Positions 43,479 through 50,893 of a DNA stretch of 64,000 nt are shown here, piece by piece. The stretch is from the NCBI GenBank assembly GCA_964242115.1, contig CAXSZX010000011.1:62001-126000 (forward strand), written 5' to 3'. Within the stretch, counting starts at the first letter, position 1, and each line of letters opens with the position of its first letter. Source of the DNA: BOG-908 sp964242115 (lineage in GTDB: Bacteria; Pseudomonadota; Alphaproteobacteria; Acetobacterales; Acetobacteraceae). Below the pieces are notes generated by a model. That model was given only the letters and a program-made list of their open reading frames with translations. It did not search any database and was not told where the DNA came from. Made by a program: the position numbers and the translations under genes.

Positions 43479-44315
43479 TTACTTCTGTCCGCGGTTGGCT
43501 CTGGGATAAATCCCCAAAACTCGCATCTCGCTTGAGAAGAACCCCAACTCCTCGAACGCAAACCGCAGCGCCTGCTGCTCCGGGTGTCCGTCCACGTCGC
43601 ACAGGAACTGCGTCGCGGTGAAGGACCCGTCCACCATGTAGCTTTCCAGCTTCGTCATGTTCACGCCGTTGGTGGCAAAGCCGCCCAGCGCCTTGAACAG
43701 GGCCGCCGGCACGTTGCGCACCCGGAAGACGAAGGTGGTCATCAGGTTGGCCTGCTCCGGAGAGACTGCCACCGGGGCGGCGGCCGTCACGTAGAAGCGC
43801 GTGGTGTTGTGGGCGGCGTCCTCCACGTTGCGGCGCAGGATCTCCAGCCCGTAGGTCTCGGCGGCGAGCGCCGAGGCGATCGCCGCGTCCTCCGGCCGGT
43901 TCCACTCGGCCACAAGCTGCGCGCTGCCGGCGGTGTCGGCTTCCACCACCGCCTGCACGCCCAGCTCGCGCACCAGGGTGCGCACCTGGCCGAGGGCGAC
44001 CGCGTGCGAGTGCACCCGGCGCAGCCCGGCGATGCTGGCCCCCCGCGGCGCCAGCAGGCAGTGCTCCACCCGCTGGAAGTGCTCGCCGACGATGGACAGT
44101 CCACTGCTTGGCAGCAGCGCGTGGATGTCCGGCACGCGGCCGGCGAGCGAGTTCTCGCACGGCAGCATGGCAAGCCCGGCGCGGCCGTCGTGCACTGCTT
44201 CGATAGCCAGCTCGAAGGTGTCGCAGGGCAGGGTGGGGCGGCCGGGATAGGCGGTGCGGCAGGCCAGGTCGGAATAGGCGCCAGGCCGGCCCTGGAACGC
44301 GATCGCCTCGTGCAT
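43479..44315 (-). CDS. pheA: Prephenate dehydratase (monofunctional)
   Basis: A 278-residue enzyme for phenylalanine synthesis. The catalytic domain shows IAFQGRPGAYSDLACRTAYP, LAMLPCENSLAGRVPDIHAL, HCLLAPRGASI and the key EDAAHNTTRFYV (HNxTRF). An ACT domain follows (TTFVFRVRNVPAALFKALGGFATNGVNMTKLESYMVDGSF; ESxMVDGSF binds Phe for feedback inhibition). Family members read GPxGxYSE where this has GRPGAYSD. The start at 44315 gives MHEAIAFQG. It is divergent from the cytochrome gene. Confidence 0.94.
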   Translation of the reverse strand: MHEAIAFQGRPGAYSDLACRTAYPGRPTLPCDTFELAIEAVHDGRAGLAMLPCENSLAGRVPDIHALLPSSGLSIVGEHFQRVEHCLLAPRGASIAGLRRVHSHAVALGQVRTLVRELGVQAVVEADTAGSAQLVAEWNRPEDAAIASALAAETYGLEILRRNVEDAAHNTTRFYVTAAAPVAVSPEQANLMTTFVFRVRNVPAALFKALGGFATNGVNMTKLESYMVDGSFTATQFLCDVDGHPEQQALRFAFEELGFFSSEMRVLGIYPRANRGQK

Positions 44316-44522
44316 GTCCTGGCCAGTCCCCTCTGGTGTCGATAACTGATTGTCTCGGCCGGCGCGGCATGCCACAGCGCGCGCCGGATACGTATGCGTG
44401 CGCTTTCAGGGGTGGTTGTGGCGCAAGCCCCCCTTCACTAGGGTGCCGCGCAACATAGGTAGGGCTCAACGCCGCGGTTTCCGCCGGGCGGGGCGCGTTT
44501 GCAAGCCGGGGTCAGTGGTCGC

Positions 44523-45713
44523 ATGGACAGTCTGGAGTTCAACAAGGTCTTCGCCGCGGTGCTGGTGGCTGGCATCGCCTACGTGGGCCTGGGCATCGTC
44601 GCCGATAACGCGGTGCACCCCGAGCGGCTTGCCAAGAGCTCGCTGGACATCAAGGGCGCCGAACCTGCCGCCACGGCGGCTGCTCCGGCCGCGGCTGTCA
44701 TCCCGCCGATAGCGCCGCTGCTGGTGAAGGCCGAAGTGGGCCCCGGCGAGGCGCTGACGAAAAAAATCTGCATTGCCTGCCACAACTTCAATCAGGGCGG
44801 CGCCAACAAGGTGGGCCCCGCGCTCTACGGCGTGGTCGGCCGCGCGCAGGCCAGCGCGCCGGGCTACACCTACTCCGCGGCGCTGAGCGGTCACCACGGC
44901 AAGTGGACCTACGAGCAGCTGAACGAGTGGCTGCTGAAGCCTGCCGCCTACGCGCCCGGCACCAAGATGGCCTATGCCGGTGTCACTGATAACCAGATCC
45001 GCGCCGACCTGATCGACTACCTGCGCACCCTCTCACCGAATCCGGAGCCGCTGCCCACGCCGACCGAAGCCGCCGCGGAAGCAGCCGCCGCCACCAAGAC
45101 GGCCGCACCGCCGGCGGGTGCGCAGGCGAGCGCACCGGGTCTGCCGGCGTTGAACCCGCTGCTGGTGAAAGCCAACCCGGCCGACGGCCAGGCGCTGACG
45201 AAGAAAATCTGCATCGCCTGCCATAACTTCAACGAGGGCGGTGCCGCCAAGGTCGGCCCGGACCTCTACGGCGTGGTCGGCCGCGAGCAGGCCAGCGCAT
45301 CCGGCTTCACCTACTCCACGGCGCTGAAGAGCCATCACGGCAAGTGGACCTACGACCAGCTCAACGAGTGGCTGTATAAGCCGAGTGCCTACGCGCCTGG
45401 CACCAAGATGGCCTACGCCGGCATCAGCAACGACCAGATCCGAGCCGACGTGATCGACTACCTGCGCACGCTGTCGCACGACCCGATGCCGCTGCCCGCC
45501 GCCGGGCCGGAAAATGCGTCGGCGACCGCGCCGGTCAAGGACACGTCGCAGCCTGGCACCGCCGGGGATGCTGCGGCACCGCTAGCGGCGCAGCAGCGCA
45601 CCAGCGGGGCCAACGGTGCGGCCGATAAGCCCGCGGTGAAGGCGCCAGCCAACACCGCGCCTGCTTCGCCGGAGAACCTGGATTCGCCGGCGCCGGCGCA
45701 GAAGCCTCACTGA
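44523..45713 (+). CDS. Membrane-anchored di-haem cytochrome c (duplicated domain)
   Basis: A 396-residue protein with one N-terminal membrane anchor (FAAVLVAGIAYVGLGIVADN, about 8-27) and two class I cytochrome c domains. Haem motifs CIACH are near residues 82 and 229, and distal Met ligands are in APGTKMAYAG of each. The two domains are nearly copies of each other, repeating every 441 bp. Ala/Pro-rich linkers separate them and form the C-terminal tail (KDTSQPGTAGDAAAPLAAQQ). Related single-domain proteins (CycM type) pass electrons between the bc1 complex and oxidases. It lies between pheA (divergent) and hisN. Confidence 0.9.
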   Translation: MDSLEFNKVFAAVLVAGIAYVGLGIVADNAVHPERLAKSSLDIKGAEPAATAAAPAAAVIPPIAPLLVKAEVGPGEALTKKICIACHNFNQGGANKVGPALYGVVGRAQASAPGYTYSAALSGHHGKWTYEQLNEWLLKPAAYAPGTKMAYAGVTDNQIRADLIDYLRTLSPNPEPLPTPTEAAAEAAAATKTAAPPAGAQASAPGLPALNPLLVKANPADGQALTKKICIACHNFNEGGAAKVGPDLYGVVGREQASASGFTYSTALKSHHGKWTYDQLNEWLYKPSAYAPGTKMAYAGISNDQIRADVIDYLRTLSHDPMPLPAAGPENASATAPVKDTSQPGTAGDAAAPLAAQQRTSGANGAADKPAVKAPANTAPASPENLDSPAPAQKPH

Positions 45714-45723
45714 CGCGTTGGAG

Positions 45724-45862
45724 GAAGCAAGCAGCGCCTTCTTTTCTGAAGAAAAGAAGCAAAAGACTTTTGTCCCTGCTGTCGCGGAGGTTTCTGCAGC
45801 ACGCGCTCTAGGTAGCAAAAGTTTTTTGGTTCTTTTTTTCAAAAAAGAACTGCTTGCTTTCC
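45724..45862 (+). repeat. PIE copy 25 (forward)
   Basis: A near-consensus copy: GAAGCAAGC, left hairpin CTTCTTTTCTGAAGAAAAGAAG, CAAAAGACTTTTGTCCC, centre TGCTGTCGCGGAGGTTTCTGCAGCACGCGC, AAAAGTTTTTTGGTTC, right hairpin GTTCTTTTTTTCAAAAAAGAAC, TGCTTGCTTTC. It ends 4 bp before the hisN start. Confidence 0.97.
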
Positions 45863-45866
45863 TGCT

Positions 45867-46646
45867 TTGAGCAACGACGCCCTTCGCCACCTATCTGCCG
45901 CGCTGGCAGCGGCGGACAGTGCAGGCGCGGTAATCCGGCGCCACTTCCGCGCCAACCTGCAGACCGAACGCAAAACGGACGACAGCCCGGTGACCCTGGC
46001 CGACCGCGGCGCCGAGAAGGCGATGCGGGCCCTGCTCGCCGGCACGCATCCGGATTACGGCATCCTCGGCGAGGAGTATGGCCACGAGAACCCGGACGCC
46101 GCGTTCTGCTGGGTGCTGGACCCGATCGACGGCACGCGCGCCTTCATCACCGGCCGCCCCACCTTCGGCACGCTGATCGCCCTTCTGCGGGAAGGCACGC
46201 CCATTCTGGGCATCATCGACCAGCCGGTGACTGGCGAGCGCTGGGTGGGGCTGGCCGGGGAGGCAACGCGCTTCACCGGGCCGTTCGGCGGCAGGTCTGG
46301 CACGCGGCGGTGTGCCGACCTTGCCTCGGCGGAGTTGTCCTGCACCTCGCCGGACATGCTCGGCGTTCACACGCCGGCTTGGCGGCGGCTGGCCGGCGAT
46401 GTCGCGCGGGTGAGCTGGGGTGGCGACTGCTACGCCTATGGGCTGCTGGCCCTTGGACAGATCGACATCATCGCGGAATGCGACCTGAAGGTGTGGGACT
46501 GGGCAGCGCTGATGCCGGTGATCGAAGGCGCCGGCGGCCGGCTGACTGGGTGGGGCGGTGGCAAGCCGGTCGCGGGGGATGGACGGGTACTGGCAGTAGG
46601 GGATCCGGGATTGCTGGAGTTTGCGGTTGCGAGGTTGGCGGGGTGA
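45867..46646 (+). CDS. hisN: Histidinol-phosphatase, inositol-monophosphatase fold (HisN type)
   Basis: A 259-residue IMPase-superfamily phosphatase. DSPVTLADRGAEKAMRALL, ILGEEYGHE (metal Glu), WVLDPIDGTRAFITGRPTFGTLIAL (near 83-107) and AECDLKVWDWAALMPVIEGAGG are conserved. ITGRPTFGTLIAL is characteristic of HisN rather than of SuhB or CysQ. It removes phosphate from histidinol phosphate. The start is a TTG at 45867, four bases after PIE copy 25 and with no Shine-Dalgarno outside the element. Confidence 0.9.
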   Translation: MSNDALRHLSAALAAADSAGAVIRRHFRANLQTERKTDDSPVTLADRGAEKAMRALLAGTHPDYGILGEEYGHENPDAAFCWVLDPIDGTRAFITGRPTFGTLIALLREGTPILGIIDQPVTGERWVGLAGEATRFTGPFGGRSGTRRCADLASAELSCTSPDMLGVHTPAWRRLAGDVARVSWGGDCYAYGLLALGQIDIIAECDLKVWDWAALMPVIEGAGGRLTGWGGGKPVAGDGRVLAVGDPGLLEFAVARLAG

Positions 46647-46649
46647 AGG

Positions 46650-46770
46650 ACGGCCGAAAATTTCGAGAAAAAGATGCAAAGAGCTTTCGTCAACGCTGTC
46701 GCGGCGTCTCCGCAGACGGCTGCCCAGGTAACAAAAGTTTTTGAGTTCTTTTCAAAAAAGAACCGCCTGC
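46650..46770 (+). repeat. PIE copy 26 (forward)
   Basis: Between the convergent hisN and PRC-barrel genes. Left end decayed (GGCCGAAAATTTCGAGAAAAAGATGC), AAAGAGCTTTCG, centre CGCTGTCGCGGCGTCTCCGCAGACGGCTGCCCAGG, ACAAAAGTTTTTGAGTTC, right hairpin GTTCTTTTCAAAAAAGAAC. Confidence 0.92.
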
Positions 46771-46771
46771 C

Positions 46772-47254
46772 TCACTGTGTGTAGGTAAACCCCGGCATCT
46801 TGCCCACAGAGTCCTTCGACCCCTCCGGATAAGCGACCTTGCCGGACGGGTCGATCTTCAGCGAGGCGATGGGCACGGCGATCAGCTTGCCGCCGAGGCC
46901 GAGTACGCTGCCCACCGAGATCACGCCCATGACCACCTTGTTGTCCTTGTCCATGATCAGGTCGCTGACGGTGCCGATCTGCTGGTTGTCCGCGCCGGTC
47001 ACCGTCGAGCCGATCACCTTGCTGGCGCGCAAGCCGCCGTCCATCCGCACCGTTGCTACCGTCAGGCTGGGATCGCCGATCGGCGCCGGCGCCGGCGCCG
47101 CCTGGCCAGCAGGGGCGGGCGGTTGCGGCGCGGTCTGCGCGGGCTGATCCTTGGGGGTCTGGTCGGGCGGGGCTTTGGCGTCCTGCGCCGTGGCCGCCAG
47201 CGGCAGGCTCATCCACATCAGGCCTGAAGCGGCGATCCGGGTCAGCGTTCTCAT
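46772..47254 (-). CDS. Exported PRC-barrel domain protein
   Basis: A 160-residue protein with a signal peptide (MRTLTRIAASGLMWMSLPLA ... TAQ), a Pro/Gln/Ala-rich linker (PPDQTPKDQPAQTAPQPPAP) and a PRC-barrel: ASKVIGSTVTGADNQQIGTV, SDLIMDKDNKVVMGVISVG and GKLIAVPIASLKIDPSGKV. PRC-barrels bind proteins, RNA or membrane partners; this exported class is common in alphaproteobacteria with unknown role. It is divergent from recX across 113 bp. Confidence 0.85.
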   Translation of the reverse strand: MRTLTRIAASGLMWMSLPLAATAQDAKAPPDQTPKDQPAQTAPQPPAPAGQAAPAPAPIGDPSLTVATVRMDGGLRASKVIGSTVTGADNQQIGTVSDLIMDKDNKVVMGVISVGSVLGLGGKLIAVPIASLKIDPSGKVAYPEGSKDSVGKMPGFTYTQ

Positions 47255-47367
47255 TCTTGGCAATCCCCTGTAGCGGCGGCGTTCGCGCCTGGAACGTTGC
47301 CGCGCTGGCGCTGGTTGCCGCGACCGCCGTTTCGCCCGCTAATCGTTCGTGCCAAGGTCCGCCGAGC

Positions 47368-47967
47368 ATGCGTCCGCCCCCCGACCGTAAACGCACGCCG
47401 CGCAAGCTGCCGGCGGTAGACGCCGCCTCCCTGAAGGAGGCGGCCCTGCGCTACCTGGCACGCTACGCCGCCACCCAGGCGGGGCTCGCCCGGGTGCTGC
47501 AGCGCAGGGTGGACCGCTGGGCACGCGAGGCGGACGCCGACGCGGACCAGGTGGCGGCCATCCGCGCGGAAGCACGTGAGGAGATTGCCGCCATCGTCGC
47601 TCGCCTGGCACAGTCCGGCGCGGTGGACGACGCGGCTTTTGCCGCCTCCCGCGCGCGGTCGCTGGCCCGCGCCGGGCGGTCTCGCCGGGCGATAGGTGCT
47701 CACCTCTCCACCCGCGGCGTACCGGCAGAGACGGCCGGCGGGGTGCTGCCGGACAGTCCGGACCAGGAACTGGCGGCAGCACTGATCCACGCGCGCAAGC
47801 GGCGCCTGGGGCCGTGGCGACGGGCGGAGGCCTCGCCGGAGCAGAAGCGGCGCGAGCTGGCGAACTTCGCGCGGGCGGGGTTTGCGCAGTCGGTGGCGCG
47901 GGCGGTGCTGGCGATGGACGCGGATGGGGGGGAGGCGGCAATCATCGCGTTTCGGGCGGGGTTGTAG
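47368..47967 (+). CDS. recX: Regulatory protein RecX
   Basis: A 199-residue, Arg/Ala-rich helical protein built of three-helix repeats: LKEAALRYLARYAATQAGLARVLQRRV, VARLAQSGAVDDAAFAASRARSLARAGRSRRAIGAHLSTRGV and KRRELANFARAGFAQSVARAVL. This is the RecX pattern (YLARxxxSxxxLxxxLxRR; GxxDDxxFAxxxxxxxxxxGxSxxxIxxxLxxKGV). RecX binds RecA filaments and limits recombination. The ATG at 47368 is the first sensible start. It is not next to recA here. A compound PIE follows its stop. Confidence 0.85.
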   Translation: MRPPPDRKRTPRKLPAVDAASLKEAALRYLARYAATQAGLARVLQRRVDRWAREADADADQVAAIRAEAREEIAAIVARLAQSGAVDDAAFAASRARSLARAGRSRRAIGAHLSTRGVPAETAGGVLPDSPDQELAAALIHARKRRLGPWRRAEASPEQKRRELANFARAGFAQSVARAVLAMDADGGEAAIIAFRAGL

Positions 47968-48191
47968 GAAGCAAGGCCTTCCTTTTCGAGAAAAAGAAGC
48001 AAAAAGCTTTTGTCGCGGCTGTCGCGGACGGCTGAACGGGCGGTTTCCACGCTGTGAGCGTCGGAGCGGCCTGAACGGCGGTGCTCACTGAAGGAGCAAC
48101 AAAACTTTCGGTCGCGCAGGTTTCTGCAACGCGCGCCCAAGGAAACAAAAGTTTTTTGGTTCTTTTTTTCAAAAAAAACCGCTTCCTTGCT
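47968..48191 (+). repeat. PIE copy 27 (forward), enlarged
   Basis: A 5' arm (hairpin CTTCCTTTTCGAGAAAAAGAAG, AAAAAGCTTTTGTCG, CGGCTGTCGCGGACGGCTGAAC) is followed by about 60 bp of extra sequence. A second A-tract-like start then appears (GAAGGAGCAACAAAACTTTCGG, GGTTTCTGCAACGCGCGCCCAAGG) and one right arm (ACAAAAGTTTTTTGGTTC, GTTCTTTTTTTCAAAAAAAACC). It looks like a copy into which part of a second copy recombined. Confidence 0.88.
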
Positions 48192-48320
48192 TACCGAGGT
48201 AGCTGCCCTGCACCAACACCCAAAAGCTGGTCTCCCGGGCCCACGCTGGACGGTAGTCCGCGACAGCCAGACCCACTTTTTGCTGCTCCTTTTCGAAAAA
48301 GCAGGCCTCGCTTTTTCGTC
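48192..48320 (-). repeat. PIE copy 28 (reverse), abutting copy 27
   Basis: CAAAAGCTGGTCTCCCGGGCC, GACGGTAGTCCGCGACAGCC, then hairpin GCTGCTCCTTTTCGAAAAAGCAGGCC and CTCGCTTTTTCG. The left hairpin is missing. With copy 27 it makes a tail-to-tail double element in front of tatA. Confidence 0.8.
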
Positions 48321-48456
48321 GGGCTCCAAAGCCCATTGGCATTCCCGGCCCGATCAACGTGCCCTCAGGGTGAGTCCGGCAGGCACTTCTCCGGCCGTGT
48401 TGCAAGACCCGTCCCCCTGCGCCATGTGGCACTCAGAGAGAGTTGGGAGAGAAACC

Positions 48457-48723
48457 ATGGGTGGATTGAGCATCTGGCACTGGCTGATCGTGCTGGCGGT
48501 GATCCTGCTGCTGTTCGGTGGCGGCAAGGTAAGCACGCTGATGGGCGACTTCGCCAAGGGCATCAAGGCGTTCAAGAAGAACATGGCCGAGGACAACGAC
48601 GTCTCGATGGAGGCGACCGAGCGCCCCGCCGGCTCGATTGCGGCACCCAACGCGCCCGCCTCCACCGCCGCCCCGCACGCCACCACCGCGCCACGCGAGC
48701 CCAGCACCGTCCAGCATAGCTGA
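48457..48723 (+). CDS. tatA: Sec-independent protein translocase subunit TatA
   Basis: 88 residues: MGGLSIWHWLIVLAVILLLFGGGKV is the TatA membrane helix with its hinge, followed by the amphipathic MGDFAKGIKAFKKNMAED and an acidic/Ala-Pro tail. The usual hinge FGxxKLPxL reads FGGGKVSTL here. TatA multimerises to form the path for folded twin-Arg proteins; TatB and TatC are not in this window. The frame is open upstream to 48187 but that sequence is PIE-derived. A GGGAGAGA precedes the ATG. mtnB follows after 3 bp. Confidence 0.93.
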   Translation: MGGLSIWHWLIVLAVILLLFGGGKVSTLMGDFAKGIKAFKKNMAEDNDVSMEATERPAGSIAAPNAPASTAAPHATTAPREPSTVQHS

Positions 48724-48726
48724 GCC

Positions 48727-49386
48727 TTGGCCGCGATCCCCGTTCGCGCCCAGGAAGACATCATCCGGGCCGGACGGCGCATGGACCAGCGCGGCTGGGT
48801 GCCAGCTACGGCGGGCAACATCAGCGTGCGCATCCGACAGGGCGAGGCTGACGGTGCGAGCCGCATCGCCATCACCCGCAGCGGTGATCACAAAGGGTTC
48901 CTGGATACGTTCTCGGTAATCGAGGTGGACCTGGATGGCCGGCCGGCCGACCCCGGCGCGCGTCCAAGCGCCGAGACGCTGTTGCACTGCCAGATTTATC
49001 GCGCTTTTCCGCAGGCCGGCGCGGTGCTGCACGGCCACTCCGTCGCAGGGACCGTGCTTTCGATGCTGGAGCCTGCCGGCTCCATCGTGTTTTCCGGCTA
49101 CGAGCTGTTCAAGGCGTTCGCTGGCCAGACGACCCACCTGGCGGACCTTGCCTTGCACCTGTTCGACAACGACCAGGACATGGTGCGGCTGGCGGCATCG
49201 GTGGCGCCGAAGCTGGGCGGCTGCAAGCTCGGCTACTACATCCGCGGCCACGGCGCCTACGTCTGGGCGGACGACATGGACGCCGCCCTGGCCCGCCTGG
49301 AAGCCATCGAGTTCCTTCTGGAATGCGAGCTGGCGCGGCGCCAGATAGCTGGCCCACGCCAAGCTTTGCCGGAGATTATGCAATGA
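48727..49386 (+). CDS. mtnB: Methylthioribulose-1-phosphate dehydratase
   Basis: A 219-residue class II aldolase-fold enzyme. GWVPATAGNISVRI (start of the zinc site), IAITRSGDHKGFLD, PSAETLLHCQIYRAFPQAGAVLHGHSVAGTVLS (HxH zinc ligands) and YYIRGHGAYVWADDMDAA are typical of MtnB. It dehydrates methylthioribulose-1-phosphate in the methionine salvage pathway. The start is probably the TTG at 48727 (LAAIPVRAQEDIIRAGRRM), 3 bp after tatA. Its end overlaps mtnD by ATGA. Confidence 0.92.
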   Translation: MAAIPVRAQEDIIRAGRRMDQRGWVPATAGNISVRIRQGEADGASRIAITRSGDHKGFLDTFSVIEVDLDGRPADPGARPSAETLLHCQIYRAFPQAGAVLHGHSVAGTVLSMLEPAGSIVFSGYELFKAFAGQTTHLADLALHLFDNDQDMVRLAASVAPKLGGCKLGYYIRGHGAYVWADDMDAALARLEAIEFLLECELARRQIAGPRQALPEIMQ

Positions 49387-49916
49387 GCTGCCTCACTGTC
49401 ACCCCAGACACCGCGCCCGGCCAGCCCGAGCTGCGCACGGAGGATCCCGAGGCCATCGCCACCGCGCTGTCCACCATCGGCGTCCGGTTCGAGCGCTGGA
49501 CGCAGACCGTGCAGGTGGAGCCGGAGGCGCCGTCCGAGGTGATCCTGGACGCCTACCGGCCGCATCTGGACGCGCTGATGAACGGCGCCGGCTCGGCTGA
49601 CGTGCTGCGCCTGCGCCCCGGCAACGAGGCCTACCCCGCGATGCGGCAGAAATTCCTCGACGAGCACGTTCACACCGAGGACGAGGTGCGCTTTTTTGTC
49701 TCCGGTGGTGGCCACTTCATCCTGCACACGGATGGGCGAGTGTACGACGCGCATTGCACGCAGGGCGACCTGATCAGCGTGCCGTCAGGCGTGAAACACT
49801 GGTTCGATGCCGGGGTGGAGCCGAATGCGACGGTGCTTCGGGTGTACTCGGACACCAGCGGGTGGACGCCGCATTATACGGGCGACGCGATCAGCTCGCG
49901 GTTTCCGGCAGCGTGA
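49383..49916 (+). CDS. mtnD: Acireductone dioxygenase
   Basis: A 177-residue cupin of the ARD family. EHVHTEDEVRFFVSGGGHFIL (near 93-113) has the HxHxxxxE metal site, and ISVPSGVKHWFDAG supplies the last His (near 139). Depending on Fe or Ni it makes the keto acid precursor of methionine or an off-pathway product. It is translationally coupled to mtnB; PIE copy 29 separates it from mtnC. Confidence 0.94.
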   Translation: MSCLTVTPDTAPGQPELRTEDPEAIATALSTIGVRFERWTQTVQVEPEAPSEVILDAYRPHLDALMNGAGSADVLRLRPGNEAYPAMRQKFLDEHVHTEDEVRFFVSGGGHFILHTDGRVYDAHCTQGDLISVPSGVKHWFDAGVEPNATVLRVYSDTSGWTPHYTGDAISSRFPAA

Positions 49917-50037
49917 AGCAAGCGCTTCTTCGAGAGAAGGAAGCAAAACGCCTTTTTCAGCGCTGTCGTGGACACTCCGGCAACGCGCGCCCAGGTAGCA
50001 AAGGTCTTTTGTTGTCTTTCAAAAAAGAACCGTTTTC
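49917..50037 (+). repeat. PIE copy 29 (forward)
   Basis: Fills the mtnD-mtnC gap exactly. Left hairpin shortened (GCGCTTCTTCGAGAGAAGGAAGC), AAAACGCCTTTTTC, centre CGCTGTCGTGGACACTCCGGCAACGCGCGCCCAGG, AAAGGTCTTTTG, right hairpin decayed (TTGTCTTTCAAAAAAGAAC). The mtnC TTG lies in its outer end (TTTTCTTG). Confidence 0.9.
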
Positions 50038-50757
50038 TTGATTTTGTCAGCCATAGTCACCGACATCGAAGGCACCACCACGCCCATCGCTTTCGTCCAA
50101 GACGAACTGTTCCCCTACGCCCGCGCCCGCCTGCCGGCTTTCCTGCAAACGCACGCGGACAGCCCCGAAGTTGCCGCCTGTGTGGCAGAAGCGCAGGGTT
50201 TATCCGATGGTCGTCCGGTTCTGGACGCGCTGCTCGCCTGGATGGACGACAACGCCAAGGTGGCGCCGCTGAAGGCGCTGCAGGGGCTGATCTGGGCCGA
50301 CGGTTACGCCAGCGGCGAGCTGGTCGGCCGGCTCTACCCCGACGTGGCGCCCGCTTTGCGCGAGTGGCACGCGCGTGGCTTGCACCTGGCTATCTACTCG
50401 TCAGGTTCGGAGGCGGCACAGCGGCTGATCTTCGCTCATTCGGACGCCGGCGACCTGTCAGGCTGTTTCGGCTCCTTTTTCGACACGCGCGTGGGCGCCA
50501 AACGCGAACCGGACAGCTACCGACGGATCAGCGAGCGCATCGCCGTTCCGGCTGGAGAGACGCTGTTCCTTTCGGACGTGGAGGCGGAGCTGGACGCGGC
50601 AGCGCTGGCAGGCATGCTGACGACCCAACTTGTGCGGCCGCAAGACGGCACAGTGCGCTCGTCCCGCCATCCGGCGGACGTGGATTTCACCGCGGTAGGC
50701 AACCGAATCGCTAGCCTGTTGCCGGCCCGCACCGATATTGCCGAGTCCCGCCGCTGA
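50038..50757 (+). CDS. mtnC: Enolase-phosphatase E1
   Basis: A 239-residue HAD phosphatase. AIVTDIEGTTTPIAFVQDELFPYA carries the nucleophile (Asp9) and the MtnC-specific IEGTT; IYSSGSEAAQRLIF is motif II and ETLFLSDVEAELDAAALAGM is motif IV. It enolises and dephosphorylates the diketo intermediate, giving the acireductone used by MtnD. The start is a TTG at 50038 inside the PIE outer end. Together with mtnB and mtnD this covers the middle of methionine salvage; mtnA and mtnK are not here. Confidence 0.94.
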   Translation: MILSAIVTDIEGTTTPIAFVQDELFPYARARLPAFLQTHADSPEVAACVAEAQGLSDGRPVLDALLAWMDDNAKVAPLKALQGLIWADGYASGELVGRLYPDVAPALREWHARGLHLAIYSSGSEAAQRLIFAHSDAGDLSGCFGSFFDTRVGAKREPDSYRRISERIAVPAGETLFLSDVEAELDAAALAGMLTTQLVRPQDGTVRSSRHPADVDFTAVGNRIASLLPARTDIAESRR

Positions 50758-50830
50758 ATCGGCCGACAACCCCAGATTTTGTGTCGCCTGCGAAGTTGTC
50801 CACAAGTTTTTGTGGCGCACCGGTTGAGTC
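50705..50830. promoter_or_regulatory. gcrA control region: four GANTC sites and a DnaA-box-like site
   Basis: GANTC sites lie at 50705-50709 (GAATC), 50743-50747 (GAGTC), 50756-50760 (GAATC) and 50826-50830 (GAGTC). TTGTCCACA at 50796-50804 is one change from the DnaA-box consensus. In Caulobacter, DnaA activates gcrA, and GcrA acts with CcrM-methylated GANTC; both facts are family knowledge. The placement here suggests a conserved or parallel circuit. Confidence 0.6.
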
Positions 50831-50893
50831 GGCCCACGAACTGCGTCAGGGTAGCTACATCATCTAGTGGCTGAGCCCGCAAGGAGACCCAAG

